A stretch of DNA of 64,000 nt from the NCBI GenBank assembly GCA_965153455.1, contig OZ234500.1, forward strand, positions 7,626,001 through 7,690,000, in the 5' to 3' direction. The notes beneath the pieces were generated by a model. It was not told the DNA's origin. It saw only the letters and a program-made list of their open reading frames with translations, and ran no database searches. This document shows, piece after piece, positions 1 through 10,735 of the stretch. The stretch is from Sphagnum compactum. Its lineage: Eukaryota; Bryophyta; Sphagnopsida; Sphagnales. How positions within the stretch are numbered: the first letter of the stretch is position 1; every line of letters starts with the position of its first letter. The position numbers and the translations under genes were made by a program.

Positions 1-1
1 A

Positions 2-223
2 GAAACCGAGCTCCCACTCGCTTTGCCAACCCCAGCATATTCAGTGTACCCACCACATTTGTTTTGTGACAAAGGTCAAGTGCTCAACAATCTTCCTCAA
101 ACAGACAGACAATTCAAACCTGAGGAACTGGTAGGTCAAAGTGACCATATGTTTCTCTGGCTGGAGCAACATCAGGCAAGATTGCAAAGGAGAGACCTTG
201 GAGCTATTTCTACAGAGCTTACA
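2..223 (+). CDS. possible partial exon of an unrecognised gene, running in from the left edge
   Basis: Bases 2-223 form 74 open codons that end exactly at a strong splice-donor sequence (GTAAGTTC at 224). The frame stays open for 12 more codons into the presumed intron before a TAG. The composition (PAYSVYPPHLFCDKGQ early, QHQARLQRRDLG late) looks protein-like but I recognise no family. A possible terminal exon in the same phase follows an acceptor at 591-592 and would stop at 698-700. Against it: the region lies where an intron of the minus-strand UXS gene should run, so this would be a nested or overlapping gene, or UXS is truncated here. It could be a chance open frame. Treat as weak. Confidence 0.28.
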
Positions 224-283
224 GTAAGTTCTGCACATCAGGAGCATTCTGCTGAACCTTAGTAACATTCTGAACTTCACTAA

Positions 284-547
284 GGGTCTCTTTCCATCAG
301 GGTGCTGCGATCACAACAGCCTAATGGACATATGTAATTAATCATGTTAGGGATTCTGGGAACACATGTTCTCATGAAAAAAAAGGAGAGATGTCACTGT
401 CTGGTGAGTCACAGTTTGACACACAGCTCTCACAGCACTTGCAATTGATCAATGCTGCTAGACTGGTGAAGCTGCAAGATGATGTGAGCACAGCTAGTTG
501 AAAAAACATAATGGAAAGTTGCTGTGTCACAGCCACCTAATGGCAAA
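284..547 (+). mobile_element. MITE-like element, copy 1 (internally deleted)
   Basis: This is one of three related copies in the window (others at 33635-33950 and, inverted, 49942-50253). The left end reads GGGTCTCTTTCCAT, the same as the reverse complement of the right end of the copy at 50 kb. Each end is an imperfect palindrome around GATCAC flanked by CAGCCTAATGG. Compared with the other copies about 80 bases are missing after the left palindrome. It has no coding capacity, so it would be non-autonomous. It lies in the presumed first intron of UXS. Confidence 0.7.
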
Positions 548-747
548 ATGTCCTAGACCAGCAAGAGAGACAAGCATGATTGACTTCTGCAGAAACAGGA
601 GCATTCCAGAGAATCCTGTAGACAATTCTATGACACTAACATAGTTGACCATTGTGGCAGGCAATGTGTTGTGGATTTGCAATGCTTCCTTTGGCTGTGA
701 TCAGGCTCAAATGACTTCACCAAAAAAGGGGGAAAGGAATGAGAAAA

Positions 748-753
748 GGATAT
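748..753 (-). other. putative U12-type (AT-AC) 5' splice site of UXS
   Basis: Reading the minus strand, the coding sequence ends with the codons for K-T-I and is followed at once by ATATCCTTTTC, which matches the U12 donor consensus ATATCCTT. The conserved protein continues in other plants with a Lys-Thr-Asn segment that is absent here, so an intron is required at about this base. No matching branch site (TTCCTTRAC) or next exon is visible in the remaining 750 bases, so the intron must run past the window edge. Confidence 0.6.
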
Positions 754-1398
754 GATGGTCTTGACAGGATTGTGCTTGTAGTGGACGGGTGAGGCCGGAC
801 ATGCAAGATGGTAGATCTGATCCACCTCCAGAAGCAGAGGTTCCACCACGTCGTGACGGATGAGCTCAAAACGATGATTCCCAAAATGGTGCATCACATT
901 CTCTTTCCTACCTGTGAAGAAGTTGTCAACCACGATCACATGATCTCCCCTCGCCATCAGCTTGTCCACAAGATGGCTTCCTACGAATCCCGCCCCTCCT
1001 GTGACCACCACTCGCAGCACCTTCCTCTTCAACCCCAATGGCATTTTCGCTGTGAAGGAGGATTGCTTCGGAACCACTGTGGTCGACCTTCTTCGCACTT
1101 GAATGCTGTTGTCCCTCCTAATACCGGGCTCTCCCGGTACTATGAGTCCTCGACCTACAAGAATGCTGTCCTGTTCAGAGATCATTTGACCGGATAAAAG
1201 GAATTCCGTCTGGAGAAGAAAGAAGGCAGATGCAATCGCCATTCCCAGCACAACGAAAATGAGGCGCTGCTCCTTTAGCATATACTCCATCGGCTGCCTC
1301 CAGGAGCTCCAGAGTCTCGCAGGAGGCTTTGCAGCAATTTTTTCCGTCTGTGAGAGGTTGTCACGACGTCCATTACTACTCAGCAACATTCTCAACAT
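754..1398 (-). CDS. UXS: UDP-glucuronate decarboxylase (UDP-xylose synthase), first coding exon, membrane-anchored type
   Basis: The enzyme converts UDP-glucuronate to UDP-xylose with bound NAD+, supplying xylose for cell-wall and glycoprotein synthesis. This exon codes 215 residues. It has a short cytosolic N-terminus, a single hydrophobic anchor at about 46-63 ([18 protein letters not shown]), a basic stem, then the start of the short-chain dehydrogenase fold with the nucleotide-binding motif [11 protein letters not shown] at 133-143 and [13 protein letters not shown] at 156-168. The anchor indicates a Golgi type II membrane protein. I chose the ATG at 1398 because it gives the usual N-terminal layout; the frame is open further upstream. 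Homology to the family stops after HNPVKTI at 754. The next bases on the minus strand are ATATCCTTT, an AT-AC (U12) donor, and no GT donor lies at that point. The catalytic YxxxK half is not in the window. Exon identity is sure; whether the gene is intact is not known. Confidence 0.88.
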
Positions 1399-2300
1399 TT
1401 TCTCCACTCGTTTTCTCACAATCGGAAAAGCTAATTGGCGAAAAAAAGCTTCGAAGTCCGACTTATACAGACTTTTGCACTTCCCAACACTTGCATCCGT
1501 TGTTGCACACATGCACTCTGCAAATCACACACCAGGAGTCGTGTTCTCGTTAGTACTCGCTTGATCATACCCAAGTACACAAATCACTCGCCAACATTTT
1601 CCTTGAAGACACCACAATGCAATGCAGAATTCTCCACGAAACTAACGAGGAAATAATCACGACGATCGATCACAACGATATGCAAGCAAACAAGCGAGCT
1701 CCACCTTTGCAAAAACTCGGCACTCATCACCAAACCACCCGTCTCATCGCGTCTTCCTGCGAAATTTTACAACTCAAGACACCAGAAACAACCTCGCCAA
1801 AACAGCTACCACCAAAATTTGGACGTCAACAAAACACATCGGAAAAGGTTGAGTCCAAACTCCACACCGCCGATACGCCTGTCCTCGTTCTCCGTCGCCT
1901 CCATTCCAAGTCCTTCCCCAGACCTCCCGCACAGACCACAGGGAGGTAAAACATGGGGGGACTTAGCAGCTTTTCCAGTGCCTCCCTCCCTTCGTCCCTC
2001 CCTCTATCGCTCCCTCTCTCTCTCCCGCCCTCTCTCTGTCTCTCTCTCTCTCTATAGTTTTGCTGCGTACCCCAGGCCTCCTTCTGTGGCACACCTGAGG
2101 AAGGTAAGACATGGGGCAGGCAGCTGCTGACTGCCTCCCTCTGTCGCTCCCTCCGTCCTTCCTTCTCACACTCGCGTTCGTTTGCTACTTGGCTTCTCTA
2201 CCTTTCTTCCCTCCGCGGCTGATCGTGCACGCGTGCGTGCGTGCGTGCAAGCGAGCGAGCGAGCATGCGTCCGTTCGTCCGTCCGTCCGTCTTTCCGTTA
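1399..2300 (-). promoter_or_regulatory. UXS leader/promoter region, pyrimidine tracts and CpG-rich simple repeats
   Basis: The region upstream of the UXS start is much richer in C and G than the DNA beyond it. It holds long CT/CCCT tracts (about 1975-2055 on plus, so GA-rich in the sense of UXS), GCGTGCGTGC and GAGCGAGC runs at about 2225-2265, and a GTCC run at about 2270-2295. GA-rich leaders are common in plant genes. No TATA box or transcription start can be fixed from sequence alone. Confidence 0.45.
1917..2170. repeat. tandem duplication, unit about 153 bp, in the UXS 5' region
   Basis: The segment starting CCCAGACCTCC near 1917 is repeated from about 2070 (CCCAGGCCTCC). Both copies carry GGTAARACATGGGG, then a GCAGC/GCAGCT element, then a pyrimidine-rich stretch starting TGCCTCCCTC. 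The copies are diverged, with more CT expansion in the first. Confidence 0.6.
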
Positions 2301-2624
2301 CACAAGCGTTTGGGCATTCACCTGGTTTCTTTTTTTTTTTTAATCAGTGTTTTTTTTAATAAAAAAATTGGCGAATTTTCGTACAAGAGGCGACAAAAAA
2401 ATATTCACATGCGAATGCTACAAAGGGGTATTTCTTTTTTAATTTGCTAATTTCGCCATATTTTGAGCGAAAAACTGTCAGAAATCGCCAAATGCATTTC
2501 ATGGAGGTGTGCAGTACAAAGTGGGATTTGGAAAAAATTCTACTTTCCTCCCTAACGCCTAGTCGCCAGATTTGGCTCTTTGCTCTTGTGAATGATCGCC
2601 AGTCCACCTACTTGACAAATTATT

Positions 2625-2645
2625 TATATATATATATATATATAT
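2625..2645. repeat. (TA)n microsatellite
   Basis: About ten TA dinucleotides. Similar TA tracts occur at 24392-24429, 36641-36671 and 40986-41015. Confidence 0.9.
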
Positions 2646-2699
2646 CTTTAAAAAATCCAATACTAATGTTGTACTCTCTAGCGGCCTTTAATTACTGGT

Positions 2700-4040
2700 G
2701 AATTTTTTTGTCAAAAAGCGAAATAAAAACTCAGAAATTCGAAAATGAAGTCTTTTTTGAAAATTTCAATCCTCAGGAGTCTGTTTTGAGAAAAATAAAC
2801 TAGGAACAAATATCCAGATTTCTAAATTTGGTTTTCAGTATGTAGCCAAAAATATAGAAGGATGATCAGAGATTTTTGCTTCATATCTGATTTAGAGCCA
2901 GATTTGGCTAAATCTTTGTAGAGAGAGAAAAAATCATCACCTTTTTTTTTTAAAGCAGCTTCCCTATGATGATTGACACATTAAATTGGCTACTAAAACA
3001 AATTCCCCCCCCAAAAAAAAAAACCCATTGCTCAGTGCTCTCTTTAGGCTAATGCTTTTGATCAAATTCACTTTTGCTTGCAAATTACCCAACCATGTTA
3101 CATGGTTTCATCATTTTGTTTAAACAAACAAATTGTGTAATTTTGTAACCCTAAACCCACAAATTACTAGTGTATTTGGACACCACATCCTAAAGCAAAA
3201 AAATTTGTCCTCCAAGAAATATGCCCTTTCCAAGATACCTGCATTTTTGGCAAGGATATTATGGTGTTTAGATTTCATTATAGAGTATAGTAGCTTAAGG
3301 GATTTTGGCCCCTAGGTAATAAATAATAATAGGTCTATTTTTATTATATGAGGATTTTGGAAAGATGATATTTTGGCTTGTGTTGAAACTTGAGATTTAG
3401 TTATATAGAGTTATAATATCTTGAAGGATTTTGGTTTCTTAAAGAGGATTTTTTTAGGAGATTATATATTTTTTTGCATGGTGAAATAATTTGAATTTCC
3501 ATAATTCTTCGTTTGCCTTAAGATACTTTTTTAATGTAAATGGCAAGGCCACGGTTGTGACACACCCCTTGGATCCGCCTCATGATCTCGTGGATAATCT
3601 CATCCATCAAAAAATCTTGGCAAGTCAATACCTTCAATAAAGGCCCTTGATTCGATCAACGGGGCATTACCAAATGCCACCTTGCGCTTGCCCTCCCGAC
3701 CTTGTGCAAGTCTTTCTTATGCTAATGTCCTTGACCTCAGGTGCACTTGAAAAAAAAATTCCCTAGTGCCTTCAAATGGCACCTCATATCAATTAGTATC
3801 ATGCTTTGCTTTTACAAGAAATTTTCTTTTGTCAAAAAATGAAATTTAAAATAGAAATTTAAAAATGCGGTGATTTTGGTGGAAGGTTTTCGATTGCCAG
3901 AAATGAGGAAAAATAATAATAATAATTGTCGGATTTCTATAATTTGGTTTGCAACGTGTAGCCATAAATATAGAAGGATGATTAAAGATTTGTTCTTCGT
4001 ATCCATTTTATAGCCAGATTTGGCTAAATCTTCTTCTTCT
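2700..4040. repeat. two direct copies of a dispersed ~210-bp repeat (2705-2927 and 3826-4037)
   Basis: Both copies run through TTTTGTCAAAAA, a variable A-rich part, TGTAGCCAWAAATATAGAAG, GGATGATYARAGATTT and end in AGCCAGATTTGGCTAAATCTT. A third, inverted fragment is at 41037-41112. Between them (3540-3760) is a stretch of more balanced base content with no gene I can recognise. Confidence 0.6.
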
Positions 4041-7000
4041 TTTACACCTTCATATGGATTACGGCCGCTTAGGTTACCTTAAAAAAAAAACTACTATAAC
4101 GCATTCACTACAATTAAATTGTGTCTTTTTCAATGTCTTTGTTGACTGAAATTTTAGTCAAAACGGATACCAACCAAACACATTTGGATTCAGTCAAAAA
4201 AGAGCAGTCCATTATAGTAAGTCAGGCATCCTCATGTGACTTGAAATTTGTCAGGTCTGTTTTGACTACAATTTAACACTTTCATTTTTATTAGCATCGT
4301 GATTTATGTGGCAAATATATATCTTTTAAAATTTATATATATAGCTAAAATTTGAAAATACAAAGCATTAAAAAAGTTCCAAAATTTTCAACAATTTGTT
4401 AGAGTGTTTAGATTTTTAATATTATCTTAATTTTATAAAATTGCAATGATGAATCATCACTAATTTAAATGTAATTGATTTTTATTTTTATTTTATATTT
4501 TTGAGCAAGATTTCGTCTAGTAGTCGAACTTGCATTGGCCATGATGACATATTTTTGAATTTTGAACATCAAAATATTATAATATAATTACTTAATTTCA
4601 TATGTAAGTAAGTAATTGGTGGTACATAAACAAGTATGTATGTACATATGTACATAGGTGGTGGTTAGTAAGTAGGTAGATAAAAAGTGCATGTGTGATA
4701 GTTACTAGGCAATACCTACCTATTTACCTTCATTTCATTATTTACTTTTTTGTAATGCATTTAGTAATTTAATTTACAAAAAAATATGATAATCTTGAGT
4801 TTCATTTCAGATATTCAAATATAAAATTTTGAATCTCAATTGGGGTTATAAACTCAAATACAATCATTTGAATCTCAACAAATTTTTGAATTTTTTAATT
4901 TAATCACCTAATTTAATTCTATATTTTTTTATTTTCAAATTTCATAATACTAATTTTCAGAAATATTTTTTTTATATAGGCCATGAATTGAAATATGTAT
5001 AATATATATTCATTTGATAAATTGATAATTTCATAATTGGAAATGAATTTTACATGTGGAAAATTTGTGATCAATTTCACATGTACATAACTTTATATAA
5101 ACATTTTATTTAGTAATGGTTTTATACCAAATGTATTAACATGACAATAATTTAAAATATTAATGTCAACATTTTCAATGTAATTTTTTAATTACAATAG
5201 TGTAATTATGTATTTTCAAAATGAAATTAATTTCAATTCAAGGGAAAAGGGGATTGTTTGATTTTTGTGTTGGTAATTTGGTCTTGGGCCAATCACCATG
5301 GTTACCTCCATGAAGTGAGCACATCTTCTACATGGAATCAATCCTAGGAAGAGGTGTGTGTTTATCAAGATGTTATACATTCAATGCACTAAAGTGGTTG
5401 AGAATAGACTTGGGTGAAAGCATGATAAAGTGTACAAAATAAATTGATGAACTAAAGGTGAGTTAAAAAAATGAAATAGTTTTTCATGTAAGTACAAGAA
5501 AATATATTCAACATATATTTTAATTTCATTATGAAATCATTTTTCTTAGCATTTTAAAAGTACATTGATTACAAAATTTAAAAAGCTATTGAATAATAAA
5601 AGAAGAAAACAAGTATTTAAAAAATGAATTGGTCAAAATGGTGTTTAAGATTACTTTTTCATTAGAAAAATTAATGAAATAAATATGTATTAAGTTAAGA
5701 TGTAAAAGATCATTGTATATTCAAGCAAAGAATTGCAAAAGAATTGTATTCTCTCCATGTTAGAACATACTTGACACATACTTTAAACATATGTTACATT
5801 ATAAAAAATACACTTCAAAAGTTACTTGCATTTTTAAAAACCTACTTTCAACCTACATTTATGGTCAAAAATTTGAAAATTAATGTACAATAATGAAAAA
5901 ATGTTTGTTATTTATTACTCATGTAGAAACATTGAATGTATATTATTTCTATGTTGGCTTTGATTGTTATTTTTATCAACTTAACAAATAGACTACAAAA
6001 GTAAATTGTTTGTATATTTGATCTTGCTTTGATCAATCCAATAGTCAATATTGTTCAAAGCATTTGGGATGGCTACACACAAGGTTGACCTATCAAACAT
6101 TCAATGTGCATAGCATGAGAGATATTTTAAATGATAAAAACTACTATGTGGAGTAATATGATGACAAAAACATATTCATGGAGATGTTGAAAAGTTGGAT
6201 GCCATGGGTGCCCATAATGAAGTAAGGTATTGTAGATTTTATATGCTTATGTTTTATAATACACTACTCATACATACATTGTATATGAAAGTTCAACCAA
6301 CTATATTGAACCAACATGTGTCCATCTCATGAAAAGAGGTTATAAGAGTGAAAAAAAAAAATTGTTAAAAATTGATAAGGTAATTTCTACTTATACTTAA
6401 GTAAATCTAGGGTCCATCAAAAGGCTTTAAATAGAATGTGCACATTTTTACAACCTGTTCATGCTAGATCAAACCATGTAACTAGATTTGGTGCTTGCAA
6501 AGGAAGTTTATAATTTGACATCTTAGCATTGCTTTTGGTATCAACATTGACTATGAGTGAATATTCATGACTTTGTAATTATCAGTTTTATGCATGTAAT
6601 TATAATGATAAAATTTAAATAATAAAATGTTCATTGAGAGAAATGCACAATTCTCAACCAAGTGGGTATAACATAGACATGTCATACTACTTTGGATAGA
6701 TGGACTTTGAGGGATTGCGATTTGACATGTGCATAAAGTATACACTTCCAAAATGTGTTGCATTTAATTTTGGGTTTTACTTTTGATGTTTGGGCTTTAT
6801 ATTTTGATTTTTGCAAAGTTAAAATTATCTAATATTATTTGAAATAAATAAATAAATAAATGTGAAAGATTAAATTCAAGGAATAATGGGTATATTTATG
6901 ATACATGCAATATAATACAATTAGTTTTTTGTGTTAAACTACACTAGGGTTTGATTTGAATTAATCAACAAAAAAAGGTTTGAAATGGAGTTTTGAAAAT

Positions 7001-8289
7001 GGTCCACCTCACATTTCTTGTCATCTTCCATTTGAAAATTATTATTTTTCAATTTTTTAATTTACCACATACTTATAGTCATCACCCTAAAAAAATCCAT
7101 TTGGGATAGGTTAAAAATCATTTCAATCATTTCGTAAGCATATTTGCATTTTTTGATACGTTGTGATGTACATTTTTTTATCGAAATATATTTTAACATC
7201 ACATCATATGAAATAAAACAATGTATTTTTTCGGCATTTGACTTCTTTGGGTTTTGACCTACCATAATATGCAAAAACATTGTGCAAATCATTCATAATA
7301 ATGACATTGTTGAAGTTCAAACATGGTACCCTTGAAAAATAATACAAGGCGACAACAACCTTGGCCACCCCATAATGTGCTTTCACCTTCCTTTTATGTA
7401 TATGTAATTAAAGAGTTTACTATGATAACATCGAGCCCAACAATAGTGCATGTTAATTGTCATTAATAACAATGATTCATGTAATCAATGGATCATTATA
7501 GCCATTTAAATCATCTAAAGACTAGGATCCTATAAGCTTCTTTTTTGTTAGGAAAAAAAGTTGGGGAACCATATGTTCTTTGATTATGGCCATGCAAAAA
7601 AATGTTTTTAGTTGACAAAAAGGCAAAAGAAAATAAAATTGCATCCTACTTTCTTTGGTTTGGCTATCTCTATTAGATGTCAACCCAAAACATTGGTGTT
7701 TAATATTGTCAAAAAAGATGCTCCAACTTTCCCTTACTTAATGCCTTTATAAATAATAGTCTTGACTAGAAATATTAGCTTCAACTTTTAGGTATTCATG
7801 GTTTTCAAACAAAGTAGAATGTTGAAACCCATGGGGATTTTGTGATTAGTTTTGTTGGGATTGAAGATTTGGCACTAGTTTGTTCTTCATTACATCATAT
7901 GGTTCTTTACAATGGTGTCTCATATGTCCTTAATCTTGGGTTGGGCTTACAACTTTTCATCTTCACTTTATGAACATTTAAAGCACAAAAATGGAACAAT
8001 GAGCTCAAATCCTTTACATTCATTACATGTTTTATTTTGGTCAACTGTCAATTGGTATCACTAGATGACTATCGAAATCTCTATGTTACATGTTGAAATT
8101 TCTAGCAAGGTTGTTAAAAATGATGTGATGTGTCATTTTTATGTCAATTGTCATGTCAACATCATGATAGATGCGTTGACAATAAAGTCACAAATAACAT
8201 TGACCAATTGTTCTCATGGTATGTTGCATGTATGTTTTGCACACTGCATGTATGTATTTTAATTTGATTATTAATTATTGGGACTAAAT
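4041..8289. other. AT-rich intergenic DNA, nothing recognised
   Basis: Very AT-rich, with only short chance open frames and short A or T runs. I see no conserved protein segment, RNA gene or clear element boundary. Confidence 0.6.
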
Positions 8290-8361
8290 TCTAGTCAACA
8301 AAGGTGACAAGAATTCAATTTCAAGATTTGTTTTTAAAATTAAAAAAATTGGACCATTGAG

Positions 8362-8900
8362 ATGTGGACAATTGAATTTCCATCACCATTTGATGGTCAA
8401 GATATCATTTCAATTTTTATTTTTAAAAATTTCACCACTAAAATTTGGTCATTAATATGGATTAGGGTGTCCACAAGGACTAGGACAAGTCCACCTTGGT
8501 CACAATTTAGCAATGATCATAGTCTAATCCCCAAAAATGTGACAACTGAATTTTGATCACCATTTCAATGATCAAGATTTTATTTTTTTTCAAAATTTAT
8601 GTGTTAAAATTTTGTAATTGAAACTTGATTAGTCATATGGACCAATGTGGACTTGGGTGGGACTAAGGTGTCCACAAGGACCAAGATTAGGTCCACCTTA
8701 ATCATATTCAAACGAGAATTGACGTGTAGTCCCCATTAAATTTTTTTAAAATGTGGATTGTTGAAATGTTGTGGAAACTGAATTTTGGTTGCCAAATCAA
8801 TGGTTAAGATTATAATTTTTAAAAATTTTATTTAAAAACATTTCTCAACTTAAAAATTTAAGCAATTTTATGGATTGAGGTGTCCACTAGTATTGTGTGG
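8362..8900 (+). repeat. diverged tandem repeat, unit roughly 150-215 bp, three copies, with an outlying relative near 9520-9650
   Basis: Copies start near 8362, 8539 and 8753. Each has GTGRMAAYTGAATTTTGRT or a close variant, then ATGGTCAAGAT-like, an A/T-rich middle, then ATGGAYTRRGGTGTCCACAAGGAC and a GTCCACCTTRRTCA segment (weaker in the third copy). A further degenerate piece with GTCCACATGGATTAGAAT and AAATCCACCCTAGT is at about 9519-9565. There is no coding capacity. Confidence 0.6.
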
Positions 8901-10489
8901 ATATTTGGATCTAAGTGTTAAAACTAATGGTTTTGGATCAAGGTATCAAACACTTAATTTGATTGTATTTAAATATTAAAAATTCAACCTATGAATTACC
9001 AATCATGGTGGAACAAAGGTAAAATTCGAAACCTTCTACCCACTTGTTTTTGGTGGAAGAAACTTCCAGAGACCTACTTGGGGTTTAGTGTTTTAAATGG
9101 GCACTATTAAGGTTTAGGGTTTTTCCCATCACTTTGAGTTTGTTCATTTCAATTTCCTTTTTGTGTATTTGAGTTCTAAGTTTTGATTTTTGTTTAATCA
9201 ATTTCTTTAATATATGTGGTTCAAATTTTGTTTGTTCGAGTTCCAATTTCTTTGATGCTTCGATTTCCTTGGTATATGTGTTCTATTGAAATCATAAGCC
9301 TAGATTCGAACCATACCTAGAACCGCATCCACTTCAAGGACTTTAAACCATATTACCCAACAACCACCATGAATTGGGAAAAAAAATTGAATTGTACATG
9401 GAAGTTCTGGATTTAAAAAAAATAAAATCAAAGCTTTACTTGAAAGGGTAACCAAAGTTATAAAATATTTAATACTCAAAACCATATGTTTTCTTAAAAA
9501 TCAATACTTGCACAACATTAATGTCCACATGGATTAGAATTAAATCCACCCTAGTTGCAGTTTAATGACAACTAAAGTTCAATCCCAAAAAAATAATAAT
9601 AATGATAATAATAAAAAAATCTGAACATCCAAATGTGGCAAAAAAAATTTGGTTGCAATTTTTAAGATTTATTTTAAAAATATTGAATTCTAATTGCCAT
9701 TAGATTGTAATTGAATTCAACCTATTGCTAATTCTTGTGTGTCATTAGAATGAAAATTGCAAAGATAAAAAGGTTTATAAAACATATGAAGACCAAGATG
9801 AATTATGACAAAATCAAGCTTATATTAAATCTAAACATAAAACATTTAAATTAAAGAATAAAACATGAAATATGCAAGACAAAATTCAAACACAGTTTTT
9901 TTGATAACATATGAAAACATGAACATGAAATGAAACAAATAAAGTTATGGTGTAATATCATACTTTGAATAAACTAAAGATAATGGGGTACTATCTTTAG
10001 TATACCCCTTTGGGGATTTAGGTCGAATAAAAAATTTCATGAAAGCTTTCGGATGCACACTATCAAAGGAATTTTTCAAGAGCCTTGTTAAAATATAAGT
10101 GAATTCCAAGTGAATCATAAAACAAATTACAAATAAATTAGAAATGAATTTCAAATGAATTACATGTAAACTATTAGCGAATATAGTTCATTATAAATCA
10201 ACTACAACTCAATTATAAATAAACCACAAGTTAACCACAAGTTGGTAATGGATGAATTTCATCCATTGTGGATGAAAAAATGGATGAAATTCATGATGAT
10301 GATGTTGGTGACGATGTTAGCTGATGATGGCATACATGACTTTTGGACACCCCAATCCATATGAACAATTGAATTGTTATTGTAAAAAATTCAAAAAAAA
10401 TAAAAATAAAAATTGTTTGACTTAGGTTGACCTTAAACCAATGTGATGTTGGGCTATGTTGGCATCAAAATTGAAGTGACTATTATAAT
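8901..10489. other. AT-rich intergenic DNA
   Basis: Apart from the outlying repeat fragment near 9520-9650 and a run of AAT/GAT trinucleotides near 9590-9620 and 10295-10330, I see nothing that looks functional. Confidence 0.5.
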
Positions 10490-10519
10490 GTGACAAGGCC
10501 GGTGTTGATAATCATGGTA

Positions 10520-10735
10520 TTTAAATTGCAAGGGACCATTGCCAAGTAAAAGACGATGATCTATTGTTTGCATGGTACCATCACGAAACAAGGGACCGAG
10601 ATTTGTTGCCTTCAATGGACCATTATTGAAGGGACCACAAATCTATAGCCTACATGGGACCATCACTCAAGCAAAAGACCATCATGATCTATAACTTGCA
10701 TGGGACCATAGCCAAGAAAGGGATTGCAATCTTAA
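10520..10735 (+). repeat. short imperfect tandem repeats containing GGGACCAT
   Basis: The phrase GCATGGGACCAT / CATGGGACCATCAC followed by AAGCAAAAGACCAT and GATCTATAACTTGC recurs three to four times with spacings of about 60-110 bases (10530-10715). The copies are degenerate. Confidence 0.45.

Noticed and set aside
1826-2169. Overlapping open frames on both strands rich in Arg/Glu or Ser/Leu
   Set aside because: They are by-products of the CT/GA repeats in the UXS upstream region.
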